DNA of 5,991 nucleotides from Syntrophaceae bacterium PtaB.Bin038 (GCA_002067855.1 MVQS01000075.1:1-5991); one strand, 5' to 3'; positions 1-5,631 are shown, counted from the first letter of the stretch. Notes: generated from the sequence alone by a model not told the origin. Numbers and translations are program-made.

Positions 1-152
1 ATCCAAGGGGGTGGGCAGATGGAAGAGGGGTGAAAATCCCCCGCTGCCCCGCAGCCGTGATGGGAACGAAATCCCGATGAGCCACTGTCATGGGCACCAT
101 GATGGGAAGGCGGGAGAGTAGGCCGCCCTAAGCCGGAAGACTGGCCCATCCC
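1..152 (+). promoter_or_regulatory. Cobalamin (adenosylcobalamin-type) riboswitch upstream of btuC
   Basis: The RNA binds a cobalamin and turns down the transport genes behind it. The hallmark blocks occur in the family order. A stem with a GGTGAAAATCCCC loop region lies at about 28-41. The conserved core CTGCCCCGCAGCCGTGA is at 44-60, GATGAGCCACTG at 76-87, and GGGAAGGCGGG at 104-114. The B12-box, AGCCGGAAGACTGGCC, is at 131-146. A closing P1 helix can form between 8-16 and 144-152 (nine pairs, one G-U). A peripheral hairpin is seen at 88-93/97-102. One core position differs from the usual CGCAACTGT (here CGCAGCCGT). The promoter is upstream of the window. Confidence 0.93.
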
Positions 153-155
153 GTT

Positions 156-171
156 AGCCTCGAGGGAGGTT
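156..171 (+). promoter_or_regulatory. Hairpin over the btuC Shine-Dalgarno, likely riboswitch output
   Basis: AGCCTC (156-161) can pair with GAGGTT (166-171) across a 4-nt loop, giving six pairs including one G-U. This buries most of the GGGAGG ribosome binding site (164-169) of the GTG start at 175. It sits four bases after the riboswitch P1 helix, where a translational expression platform is expected in Gram-negative bacteria. No U-run follows, so it is not a terminator. The regulatory role is inferred from position and pairing. Confidence 0.5.
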
Positions 172-174
172 GCG

Positions 175-1266
175 GTGAGCCGGTTCTTCCTTTTCACATC
201 CCTTTTCGCCGTTCCGGCCGTTGCCCTTTCCGTCGCATCGAGAATCGAGGCGGGCAAGGCGGTAACCCCGATGCGGGTGAGCCGCGTCTGCGCCCTGCTG
301 GGTGTCGTATTTGCGGCCGTGGCGGCGATTGCCGCCGTAACCGGCCCCCACCGGATCGACCTGATCGCCCTGCTGAGGCAGGGCCTCGCGTCCGATACCT
401 CGCCCGAGCACACCATCGTCTTCTCCGTCCGCATCCCGCGCATCCTGCTGGCCGCCGTCGTCGGCGCCACCCTGTCCACGGCGGGTGCCGTGTTCCAGGG
501 GCTGCTGCGCAACCCCCTGGCCGACCCCTACATCCTCGGGGTCTCCGGCGGGGCCGCCGTGGGCGCCGTCCTCGGGATCATCGTCGGGCTCGACATCCTT
601 CCCTTCGGCATCCCGGCGCTTGCCGCCCTGGGCTCCTTTGCGGCCATCGTCCTCGTATTCGGCGTGGCGGGCCGCAGGGGCGAGACCCCGTCGGGGACGC
701 TGCTGCTCTCGGGCGTCATCGTGAACGCCTTCTGCACGGCGGCCATCATGTTTCTGATCTCCACGGCCTCGGGCACGCGCCTCCACGGGATCATGTTCTG
801 GCTCATGGGGGACCTGGGGCTGGCGGAAACCGGGCAGACCTCCCTGGGGGCCGCGGTCCTGCTGGCGGGCTTCGCCGTCATCTACTTGCACTCCCGAGCC
901 CTGAACCTTCTCGTCATCGGCGAAGAGCAGGCCCTGCAGCTCGGGGTCGACGTCGAGAAAACGAGGCGGGTGCTCTTCTTTGCCGCCTCCTTCATCACGG
1001 CGGCCGCCGTGTCGCTATCGGGCCTCATCGGCTTCGTGGGGCTTCTCGTGCCGCACCTCATCCGGATGATCTTCGGCTCCGATTACCGGCTCCTGCTGCC
1101 GGCGAGCTGCCTCTTCGGCGCGACCTTCCTCGTGGCCGCCGACACGGTGGCCAGGACGGTTCTCGCGCCCAGCGAGCTTCCTGTGGGGGTCATCACGGCC
1201 CTCTTCGGGGCGCCCTTTTTCATCTACCTGCTGAAGAAGACGGAGGCCGGCCGATGCCGCTTCTGA
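175..1266 (+). CDS. btuC: Corrinoid ABC transporter permease, BtuC/FecCD family
   Basis: Inner-membrane permease that works as a dimer with two ATPase subunits to bring cobalamin or another corrinoid from periplasm to cytoplasm. The 363-residue product is almost wholly hydrophobic helices. It carries the FecCD signatures: RIPR at 86-89, LLRNPLADPYILGVSGG at 110-126, the cytoplasmic GEEQALQLGV stretch at 249-258, and GLIGFVGLLVPHLIR at 283-297, which contacts the ATPase. The chosen start is GTG at 175 because GGGAGG (164-169) lies just upstream. ATG at 271 (residue 33) would give about 331 residues, close to the usual family length, so the first 32 residues are uncertain. The family also moves siderophores and heme; the B12 riboswitch points to corrinoids. 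The gene end overlaps the ATPase gene by 13 nt, indicating coupled translation. Confidence 0.93.
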   Translation: MSRFFLFTSLFAVPAVALSVASRIEAGKAVTPMRVSRVCALLGVVFAAVAAIAAVTGPHRIDLIALLRQGLASDTSPEHTIVFSVRIPRILLAAVVGATLSTAGAVFQGLLRNPLADPYILGVSGGAAVGAVLGIIVGLDILPFGIPALAALGSFAAIVLVFGVAGRRGETPSGTLLLSGVIVNAFCTAAIMFLISTASGTRLHGIMFWLMGDLGLAETGQTSLGAAVLLAGFAVIYLHSRALNLLVIGEEQALQLGVDVEKTRRVLFFAASFITAAAVSLSGLIGFVGLLVPHLIRMIFGSDYRLLLPASCLFGATFLVAADTVARTVLAPSELPVGVITALFGAPFFIYLLKKTEAGRCRF

Positions 1267-2027
1267 GCGTGGACAGGGTGAGTTTCAAATACGGTGAGCA
1301 GTGGGTCCTGCGGGGGATCCGCTTCGAGGTGGAGAAGGGCGACTTCCTCGGCGTCATCGGTCCCAACGGCTCGGGCAAGACGACGCTGCTGCGCGTCATC
1401 GACGGGATTCTCAAGCCCCAGGAGGGCGAGGTCCGCCTCGAGGAGACGGAGATCGGCAGGCTGCGGCGCGAGGCCCTGGCCCGCTCCGTGGCCGTCGTGC
1501 CCCAGTACTTGGCCCTGGCCTTCCCCTTCTCCGTGGAGGAGGTCGTGCTCATGGGCCGATCGCCGCACCTGGGCCGCTGGCGCTTCGAGGGTGAGAAGGA
1601 CCTGCGCATCGCCAGGGAGGCCATGATGATGACGGACACGCTCGGGCTGGCGGCCCGCGACATGGGGTCGCTCTCCGGGGGAGAGTGCCAGCGGGTTCTC
1701 ATCGCGCGGGCGCTGGCGCAGGAGCCGAGACTCATCCTCCTGGACGAGCCCACGGCCTTCCTGGACATCCGGCACCAGGCGGATTTCTTCGACCGCATCC
1801 GGGCGCTCAACCGCGAGCGGGAGCTCACGGTGATCGCCGTGACCCACGACATCAACCTCGCCGCCCACTACTGCGGCCGCGTCATTTTGCTGAAGGACGG
1901 GCGCATCGAGGCTGCGGGGCCCGTCGAGTCCGTCATCACGGAAGAGCACATCCGGAAGGCCTACGAGACAACGGTATTGGTGGACCGCCATCCCGTTACG
2001 GGATCGCCGAGGATCACGCTGACCTGA
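1254..2027 (+). CDS. btuD: Corrinoid ABC transporter ATP-binding protein, BtuD-type
   Basis: Cytoplasmic ATPase that powers the neighbouring permease. All nucleotide-binding motifs are intact in the 257 residues. Walker A GPNGSGKTT is at 36-44, the Q-loop glutamine at 84 (VVPQY), and the ABC signature LSGGE at 140-144. Walker B LILLDEP is at 160-166, followed by the D-loop FLD at 169-171, and the switch histidine is H198 in VTHD. This layout is that of the FecE/BtuD/HmuV group of vitamin B12 and iron-chelate importers. The start ATG at 1254 has GGAGG at 1242-1246, seven bases upstream, inside the end of btuC. Substrate is assigned from the two flanking cobalamin riboswitches, since ATPases of this group are not substrate-specific by sequence. 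Confidence 0.93.
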   Translation: MPLLSVDRVSFKYGEQWVLRGIRFEVEKGDFLGVIGPNGSGKTTLLRVIDGILKPQEGEVRLEETEIGRLRREALARSVAVVPQYLALAFPFSVEEVVLMGRSPHLGRWRFEGEKDLRIAREAMMMTDTLGLAARDMGSLSGGECQRVLIARALAQEPRLILLDEPTAFLDIRHQADFFDRIRALNRERELTVIAVTHDINLAAHYCGRVILLKDGRIEAAGPVESVITEEHIRKAYETTVLVDRHPVTGSPRITLT

Positions 2028-2073
2028 GGAAGCGAGGGACGAAAAGGGAGTCCGATAAACGCGAGGCGTCAAT

Positions 2074-2225
2074 CGCCGTCGGGGCGAGGAAGCCGGTCGA
2101 AGTCCGGCGCTGCCCCGCAACTGTGGGCGGAACGAAATCCGCATGATGCCACGGGTCCCCGGCACAGGGGGCCCGGAAGGCGCGGAGAGTAGGGGGCCGC
2201 AAGCCAGTAGACTCGGCCGACGGTG
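2074..2225 (+). promoter_or_regulatory. Second cobalamin riboswitch, upstream of the btuB-type receptor
   Basis: A complete and independent B12 aptamer. The GCCGG/CCGGC stem is at 2092-2096/2104-2108. The core GCTGCCCCGCAACTGTGGG (2109-2127) matches the family consensus closely. GATGCCACGGG is at 2145-2155, GGAAGG at 2175-2180, and the B12-box AGCCAGTAGACTCGGCC at 2202-2218. P1 pairs CCGTCGG (2076-2082) with CCGACGG (2217-2223) and can extend outward by G-U and C-G pairs to 2074/2225. It occupies most of the 237-nt gap after the ATPase gene, so the receptor can be repressed separately from btuCD. No clear promoter is visible between 2028 and 2073, so it may work within one long transcript. 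Confidence 0.95.
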
Positions 2226-2259
2226 TGACACATACCAATTCCCGAGGGGGAAGGAGGAG
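2222..2259 (+). promoter_or_regulatory. Expression platform and ribosome binding site of the receptor gene
   Basis: GGTGTG (2222-2227) can pair with CATACC (2231-2236) over an ACA loop. This hairpin shares bases 2222-2225 with the 3' strand of the riboswitch P1, so the two compete. A second hairpin, TTCCC (2239-2243) with GGGAA (2248-2252), abuts and overlaps the strong ribosome binding site AAGGAGGAG (2251-2259), five bases before the ATG at 2265. No U-tract is present, so control of translation is more likely than termination. The pairings are read from sequence; the switching role is inferred. Confidence 0.45.
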
Positions 2260-2264
2260 TTGAC

Positions 2265-4310
2265 ATGATTCGCATGCGTAAGAGGTTCGTCGTTTTGTGC
2301 CTGCTCGTGCCGGCCTTATTGGCCGTTCCCGGGCTTGTTCTTGCCCAGGCGGCGCCGCAGACCGCCCGGCCCGAGTACCGGATGGGCGAGGTGGTCGTCA
2401 CGGCCACCCGCGACGCCCGGGAGGTACGCAAGGTCCCGGCCAACGTCACGGTGATCACGGCCGAGGACATCCAGAACTCGGGCGCCACGAGCGTCCCCGA
2501 GGTGCTCACGGGGCTCGTGGGCATGAATGTCACGAGCTACAGCGGAAACGCCTCGCAGTCCATCGTCGACATGCGGGCCTTCGGCACCGAGGCGGGCTAC
2601 CTTCGACACGTGGTCCTGCTCGACGGCAGGCGCCTGAACCGGCCCGACATTGCTGGGATCAACTGGCTCGAGATCCCGCTCTCCGAGATCGAGCGGATCG
2701 AGGTCGTCAGGGGCGCCAACAGCGTCCTCTACGGGGATTCGGCCATCGCCGGCTCCATCAACATCATCACCAAGCGCGGAGAGGGAAGGCCCAAGGGCGA
2801 CGCGACCTTCATCGGCGGAAGCTACAACACCTACAACGGCCGCCTCGGCGTCCGCGGCTCCGCCGACAAGGTCTACTACGCGCTGAGCGGCGAAGCCCTC
2901 ACGACAAGCGGCTACCGGGACCGCTCGAAGTTCACGACGGAAAGCGCCGGAGGCAGCGTGGGCTACAACCCCACGGACGCCCTCGACGTCTCCCTGGGCA
3001 TCACGGCCAACAAGACCGACAACCAGTTCCCGGGCGCCCTGACTGCGGCCCAACTGGCGGCGAACCGCAGGCAGGCCCAGAACCCGGATGACGATGCGAG
3101 CTCGGCCTTCCTCGACGCCAACCTTCTCGTCAAGAGCGTCCTGGGGGCCTGGGGCCGGATCGACGCCAACCTCATCTACGGCCGGCGGGAGGTGACGTCC
3201 AACTATGCCTCCTTTGCCTCCTTCACGAAGATCGACATCGACACGGTGGGGGCCACCCCCCGCTACATCCTGGACAAGAAGCTCTTCGGATTCGACAACA
3301 AGCTCACCGTCGGCTTCGACTTCTACCAGGACAAGCTCGACAAGGACACCTTCTCGAACCGCTCGCAGGCGGTACGGACCTACGAGGCGGATCTCAAGCG
3401 GCAGACCCTGGGGCTCTATGCCCGCGATGAGTTCAGCATCGTGAGGGATCTCATTCTGGCCCTGGGCGCCCGGACGGAACGGGCCAACGTGGACGGAAAC
3501 GAGACGAACCTGGGGACGGGAGCGTCGGTCTTCGATGCCGAGAAGATCCACAAGGGAACGGCCTGGGAGGGCTCCCTCACGTACCTCTTCGGCGAGAAGG
3601 CGAAGGCCTGGGTCAAGTACGCCACGATCTACCGCTTCCCGTCCCTGGACCAGCAGGCCTCCTACTACGCCTTTCCCTTCGACAGCTTCCTGACGGACCT
3701 GGAGAAGGAGACGGGCAAGAGCATCGAGGTGGGCACGCAGGCAAGCCCCCTGAAGGACCTGAAGCTCGGGATCACGCTCTACGGAATCGACATGGAGGAC
3801 GAGATCAGCTACAACCCCGTCACGTTCCGCAACGAAAACCTCGACAAGACGCGCCACCAGGGCATCGAGTTCACGCTGGACTGGCAGTTCCGGAAGCTGG
3901 CGCGGCTCCTTGCCAACTACACGTTCCAGGAGGCTTTTTTCCGCGAGGGGGCGAACAGGGACAAGGACGTCCCGCTCGTGCCGCACCACATGGCCAATGC
4001 CGCTCTCGAAATCTACCTTCCCTGGAACCTCACGCTGCGCCCTGAGGTTCGGTACGTGGACGACCAGTACTTCGGCTCCGACAACGACAACAGCGCGACG
4101 AAGCTCGACAGCTATACGATCGTCAATCTCTACCTGCGCTGGCAGCCTGACTGGAAGGCCTTTGGCGTTGCCAGGCCGACGGCCTTTGTGGGGGTTGAAA
4201 ACCTGACCAACAAGAGTTATGTGCCCGTGGGGTACGAGACCTTCTCGGGGCTGAGCTACTACCCCGCGCCGGAGATCAACTTCCGGGGAGGGGTTTCATT
4301 GTACTTCTGA
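2265..4310 (+). CDS. btuB: TonB-dependent outer-membrane receptor, BtuB-like corrinoid transporter
   Basis: Outer-membrane 22-strand barrel with a plug, which binds a corrinoid outside the cell and releases it to the periplasm when pulled by TonB. The 681 residues begin with a Sec signal peptide (basic MIRMRKR, hydrophobic core, likely cut after VLA at residue 27). A TonB box region follows (GEVVVTATRD, 41-50), then the plug domain (about 53-172) with VTVITAEDIQ, LLDGRRLNR, IERIEVVRGANSVLYGDSA and GSINIITKRG. The rest is an aromatic-rich barrel ending in LYF, the terminal phenylalanine expected for BAM insertion. It is somewhat longer than E. coli BtuB (about 614 residues). The start is set by AAGGAGGAG. 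Specificity rests on the adjoining riboswitch and btuCD; a corrinoid variant rather than B12 itself is possible. Confidence 0.92.
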   Translation: MIRMRKRFVVLCLLVPALLAVPGLVLAQAAPQTARPEYRMGEVVVTATRDAREVRKVPANVTVITAEDIQNSGATSVPEVLTGLVGMNVTSYSGNASQSIVDMRAFGTEAGYLRHVVLLDGRRLNRPDIAGINWLEIPLSEIERIEVVRGANSVLYGDSAIAGSINIITKRGEGRPKGDATFIGGSYNTYNGRLGVRGSADKVYYALSGEALTTSGYRDRSKFTTESAGGSVGYNPTDALDVSLGITANKTDNQFPGALTAAQLAANRRQAQNPDDDASSAFLDANLLVKSVLGAWGRIDANLIYGRREVTSNYASFASFTKIDIDTVGATPRYILDKKLFGFDNKLTVGFDFYQDKLDKDTFSNRSQAVRTYEADLKRQTLGLYARDEFSIVRDLILALGARTERANVDGNETNLGTGASVFDAEKIHKGTAWEGSLTYLFGEKAKAWVKYATIYRFPSLDQQASYYAFPFDSFLTDLEKETGKSIEVGTQASPLKDLKLGITLYGIDMEDEISYNPVTFRNENLDKTRHQGIEFTLDWQFRKLARLLANYTFQEAFFREGANRDKDVPLVPHHMANAALEIYLPWNLTLRPEVRYVDDQYFGSDNDNSATKLDSYTIVNLYLRWQPDWKAFGVARPTAFVGVENLTNKSYVPVGYETFSGLSYYPAPEINFRGGVSLYF

Positions 4311-4347
4311 TGCAGTGCGGGCGGAAACGGGCCCGCGAAGGTGAATC

Positions 4348-5163
4348 ATGAACGTCACGACATGGAGAAGACAGGGCGCCGTGGACCTGGGCCTGACCGA
4401 CGCCGGGCCGGCGGAACGCTCGGCGCGGCAGGCATCGCGGCGGCGCCGCAGGGGCATGCTGAACGGGATCGCCCTGTCCGCGGTTCTCCACGCGGGTGTC
4501 CTCGCGTTTGTCCTCTATACCGCGGCGAACCCCTTCGTCGGGTTTCCGACGGCCGGGGACGAGGGGATCGTCCGTGTCTCGCTCGTGACGGTCATGCCCG
4601 GGCCGGACAACGGCGGCGGGGCCGCTCCGGCCGAGGAGTCAAAGAAGAAGCAGGTTCAGGCAATGAAGGCGCCGCCTGTCTCCGTCCGGAAGGCCATGGA
4701 GAATACCTTCATAGCCGGGGCGGACGACCATCGTCAGGCCGAGCGGCCGGCGGCGGAGACGAGCATCTCTGTCGAGACCGCCCGGCCGCCGGCTTCCTCG
4801 GGACGCGGGACGGCCGCCGGTGAAACGGCCCGGGGACAGCGGCAGTCCGGCGCAACATCGCAGGAGGGCTACTCGGAGGCCTCTCCCCGCTACCGGGAGA
4901 ACCGGCCCCCCGTCTACCCGGGCACGGCAAGGCAGCGCGGGTGGGAGGGCGACGTGCTGATCGCGGCCGAGGTTCGTGCCGACGGCCGGATCGGGACCGT
5001 CCGGGTCAAGCGCTCGTCGGGGTATGCCTCCCTGGACAATTCGGCCCTCGAGGCCGTGCGGGCCTGGCGGTTCGAGCCGGCCAGACGGATGGGAAACCCC
5101 GTGGATGCCTGGGTCGAGATCCCCATCCGCTTCAAGCTCTCGCCCGGCGACTCGTTCATGTGA
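4348..5163 (+). CDS. tonB: TonB family energy transducer
   Basis: Inner-membrane protein that carries proton-motive energy from ExbB/ExbD to the receptor. A basic cytoplasmic N-terminus (RRRRR at 31-35) leads into one membrane segment (about 37-59). That segment holds the SAVLH pattern (S44, H48), matching the SxxxH motif needed for ExbB/ExbD coupling in E. coli TonB. A periplasmic linker (about 60-180) is rich in Ala, Gly, Ser and Glu rather than the long EP/KP repeats of the E. coli protein. The C-terminal TonB domain (about 181-264) has PPVYP, GWEGDV, VRADGRI, SSGYASLDNSALEAVRAWRF and the closing IPIRFKL strand. It lies 37 nt after the receptor gene, with AAGG at 4338-4341, so it probably shares its transcript and serves it specifically. 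No ExbB/ExbD genes are in the window. Confidence 0.9.
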   Translation: MNVTTWRRQGAVDLGLTDAGPAERSARQASRRRRRGMLNGIALSAVLHAGVLAFVLYTAANPFVGFPTAGDEGIVRVSLVTVMPGPDNGGGAAPAEESKKKQVQAMKAPPVSVRKAMENTFIAGADDHRQAERPAAETSISVETARPPASSGRGTAAGETARGQRQSGATSQEGYSEASPRYRENRPPVYPGTARQRGWEGDVLIAAEVRADGRIGTVRVKRSSGYASLDNSALEAVRAWRFEPARRMGNPVDAWVEIPIRFKLSPGDSFM

Positions 5164-5177
5164 GGGGGGTAAAGACG

Positions 5178-5277
5178 GAAGTTAAGAAGCTATGAAGCTG
5201 TGAAGTTCGGAGAAGCCCTGGTTCGTTTTTGGCGACAAGCTCGTCCAAGCTTCCCAACTTCTAAACTTCATAACTTC
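5178..5277 (+). repeat. Large imperfect inverted repeat made of 8-nt units
   Basis: The left arm (5178-5211) repeats GAAGYT every eight bases at 5178, 5186, 5194 and 5202. The right arm (5244-5277) repeats the complement (AAGCTTC, AACTTC, AACTTC, AACTTC) with the same period. The arms pair in one constant register: 27 of 34 positions, one of them G-T, around a 32-nt centre (5212-5243). The AT-richer composition contrasts with the flanking genes. It follows the tonB stop by 14 nt, so it could end or stabilise the transcript, but no good U-run follows. It may also be a copy of a dispersed intergenic repeat, which one window cannot show. Confidence 0.7.
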
Positions 5278-5297
5278 TCTTTGAGATGTTAATAAGT

Positions 5298-5331
5298 GCC
5301 CGTCCCGTAAGGCATCCAGGGGATCCCGGGC
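5298..5331. repeat. Small GC-rich inverted repeat in the intergenic region
   Basis: GCCCG (5298-5302) pairs with CGGGC (5327-5331), and the adjoining TCCC (5303-5306) with GGGA (5320-5323), leaving a three-base bulge on the right side. A GGGATCCC palindrome lies within it at 5320-5327. It sits just upstream of the A/T-rich element before the aro promoter. It might be part of an operator or a weak structure at the end of the preceding transcript. Function unknown. Confidence 0.3.
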
Positions 5332-5337
5332 GGCTTG

Positions 5338-5380
5338 AAGAAAAAATTTTGTTGACAGGAGTGCCCGATCGTGTTTTCAT
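5338..5380 (+). promoter_or_regulatory. Sigma-70-type promoter with A/T-rich upstream element for the aro leader
   Basis: A perfect -35 box TTGACA (5352-5357) is followed after exactly 17 bases by TTTCAT (5375-5380), which matches four of six -10 consensus positions. An A-tract then T-tract (AAGAAAAAATTTT, 5338-5350) lies directly upstream of the -35 box, as UP elements do. Transcription would begin near 5386-5388, about 22 nt before the leader-peptide ATG. No operator for a repressor was recognised. Confidence 0.72.
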
Positions 5381-5409
5381 GAGGCACTTTTTTGAAGGAA
5401 TGTCTCGTG

Positions 5410-5499
5410 ATGGACTGCACCAACATCCGTAATTTCGGCTTCTGGTTTAGCACCTATTATTTTTACGGACAGGTCTGCCCGTCGCTGAGGAGGACTTAA
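5410..5499 (+). CDS. Aromatic-amino-acid leader peptide of the DAHP synthase attenuator
   Basis: A 29-codon reading frame whose role would be to let ribosomes sense charged tRNA-Phe, tRNA-Trp and tRNA-Tyr. Codons 9-19 (5434-5466) read F-G-F-W-F-S-T-Y-Y-F-Y: eight aromatic residues out of eleven, including one of only two tryptophan codons seen between the promoter and aroF codon 25. The ATG at 5410 has AAGGAA (5395-5400) nine bases upstream; GTG at 5407 is in frame and cannot be excluded. The stop TAA is at 5497-5499. It follows a good promoter and precedes antiterminator and terminator helices in front of a DAHP synthase gene, which is the layout of trp, phe and his leaders. The peptide itself probably has no function after synthesis. 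Confidence 0.85.
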   Translation: MDCTNIRNFGFWFSTYYFYGQVCPSLRRT

Positions 5500-5538
5500 G
5501 CACCACAGAATAAGCCGAACCGAAGCCATGGGTAGATC
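5472..5538 (+). promoter_or_regulatory. Antiterminator helix of the aro attenuator
   Basis: Bases 5472-5486, starting five bases after the last aromatic codon, can pair with 5524-5538. Fourteen of fifteen positions match (11 Watson-Crick, 3 G-U, one C-C mismatch at 5483/5527). The 3' strand includes the entire AGCCATGGG arm of the following terminator (5524-5532), so the two folds exclude each other. A ribosome stalled on the Phe/Trp/Tyr codons would leave 5472-5486 free and favour this helix. A ribosome that reaches the stop at 5497 would cover it and allow termination. Confidence 0.75.
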
Positions 5539-5562
5539 GAAAGACGCCGCCCATGGCTTTTT
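5523..5562 (+). terminator. Intrinsic terminator 1 (attenuator) of the aro leader
   Basis: AAGCCATGGG (5523-5532) is a perfect ten-base complement of CCCATGGCTT (5550-5559) across a 17-nt loop. A run of five T (5558-5562, partly within the stem) follows. It stands 23 nt after the leader-peptide stop codon and 70 nt before the DAHP synthase start, and its 5' arm is the target of the antiterminator helix. Confidence 0.85.
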
Positions 5563-5579
5563 ACTTTCTCCTACTCCCG

Positions 5580-5612
5580 GGCCATGAGGGCGGCAGTCCT
5601 CATGGCCTTTTT
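5580..5612 (+). terminator. Intrinsic terminator 2, in tandem, with a related stem
   Basis: GGCCATGAGG (5580-5589) is a perfect ten-base complement of CCTCATGGCC (5598-5607) with an 8-nt loop, followed by TTTTT then CTTT. Stem and tail resemble terminator 1 (shared GCCATG and CATGGC cores followed by T-runs), suggesting local duplication. Its 5' arm can also pair with the 3' arm of terminator 1, so it may be part of the same switch. It ends 19 nt before the aroF-like start. Confidence 0.83.
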
Positions 5613-5616
5613 CTTT

Positions 5617-5621
5617 GGAGG
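5617..5621 (+). promoter_or_regulatory. Ribosome binding site of the DAHP synthase gene
   Basis: GGAGG lies ten bases before the ATG at 5632 and directly after the T-run region of terminator 2. A second GGAG at 5626-5629 is too close to the start to be used well. It supports ATG 5632, which also gives the N-terminus MIIVMKK typical of this DAHP synthase class. Confidence 0.75.
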
Positions 5622-5631
5622 TAACGGAGTC

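Noticed and set aside
154..891. 245-codon minus-strand open frame
   Set aside because: Antisense of the permease gene; the low-complexity charged product has no family features.
2028..2073. Separate promoter or terminator between btuD and the second riboswitch
   Set aside because: No convincing -35/-10 pair and no hairpin with a U-run was found in this short stretch.
1224..2231. 335-codon minus-strand open frame
   Set aside because: It runs antisense through the intact ATPase gene and the second riboswitch, and has no recognisable motif; GC-driven shadow.
2316..3989. 557-codon open frame on the minus strand
   Set aside because: It lies wholly opposite the receptor gene, whose plug, TonB box and barrel features are unmistakable. 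The minus-strand product is rich in R, G, V and D with no domain pattern, as expected from the antisense of a high-GC gene.
175..4310. Siderophore or heme uptake locus
   Set aside because: The FecCD-type permease, ATPase and TonB-dependent receptor families also serve iron chelates, but both transcriptional leaders are cobalamin riboswitches, which makes corrinoids the better assignment.
5178..5277. CRISPR array
   Set aside because: The repeats are 8-nt units without spacers and form an inverted, not direct, arrangement overall.
5379..5432. Alternative 17-codon frame (ATG at 5379) as the leader peptide
   Set aside because: Its ATG overlaps the -10 box and precedes the likely transcript start. 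It has only two Phe codons and no Trp or Tyr, and ends before the structured region.
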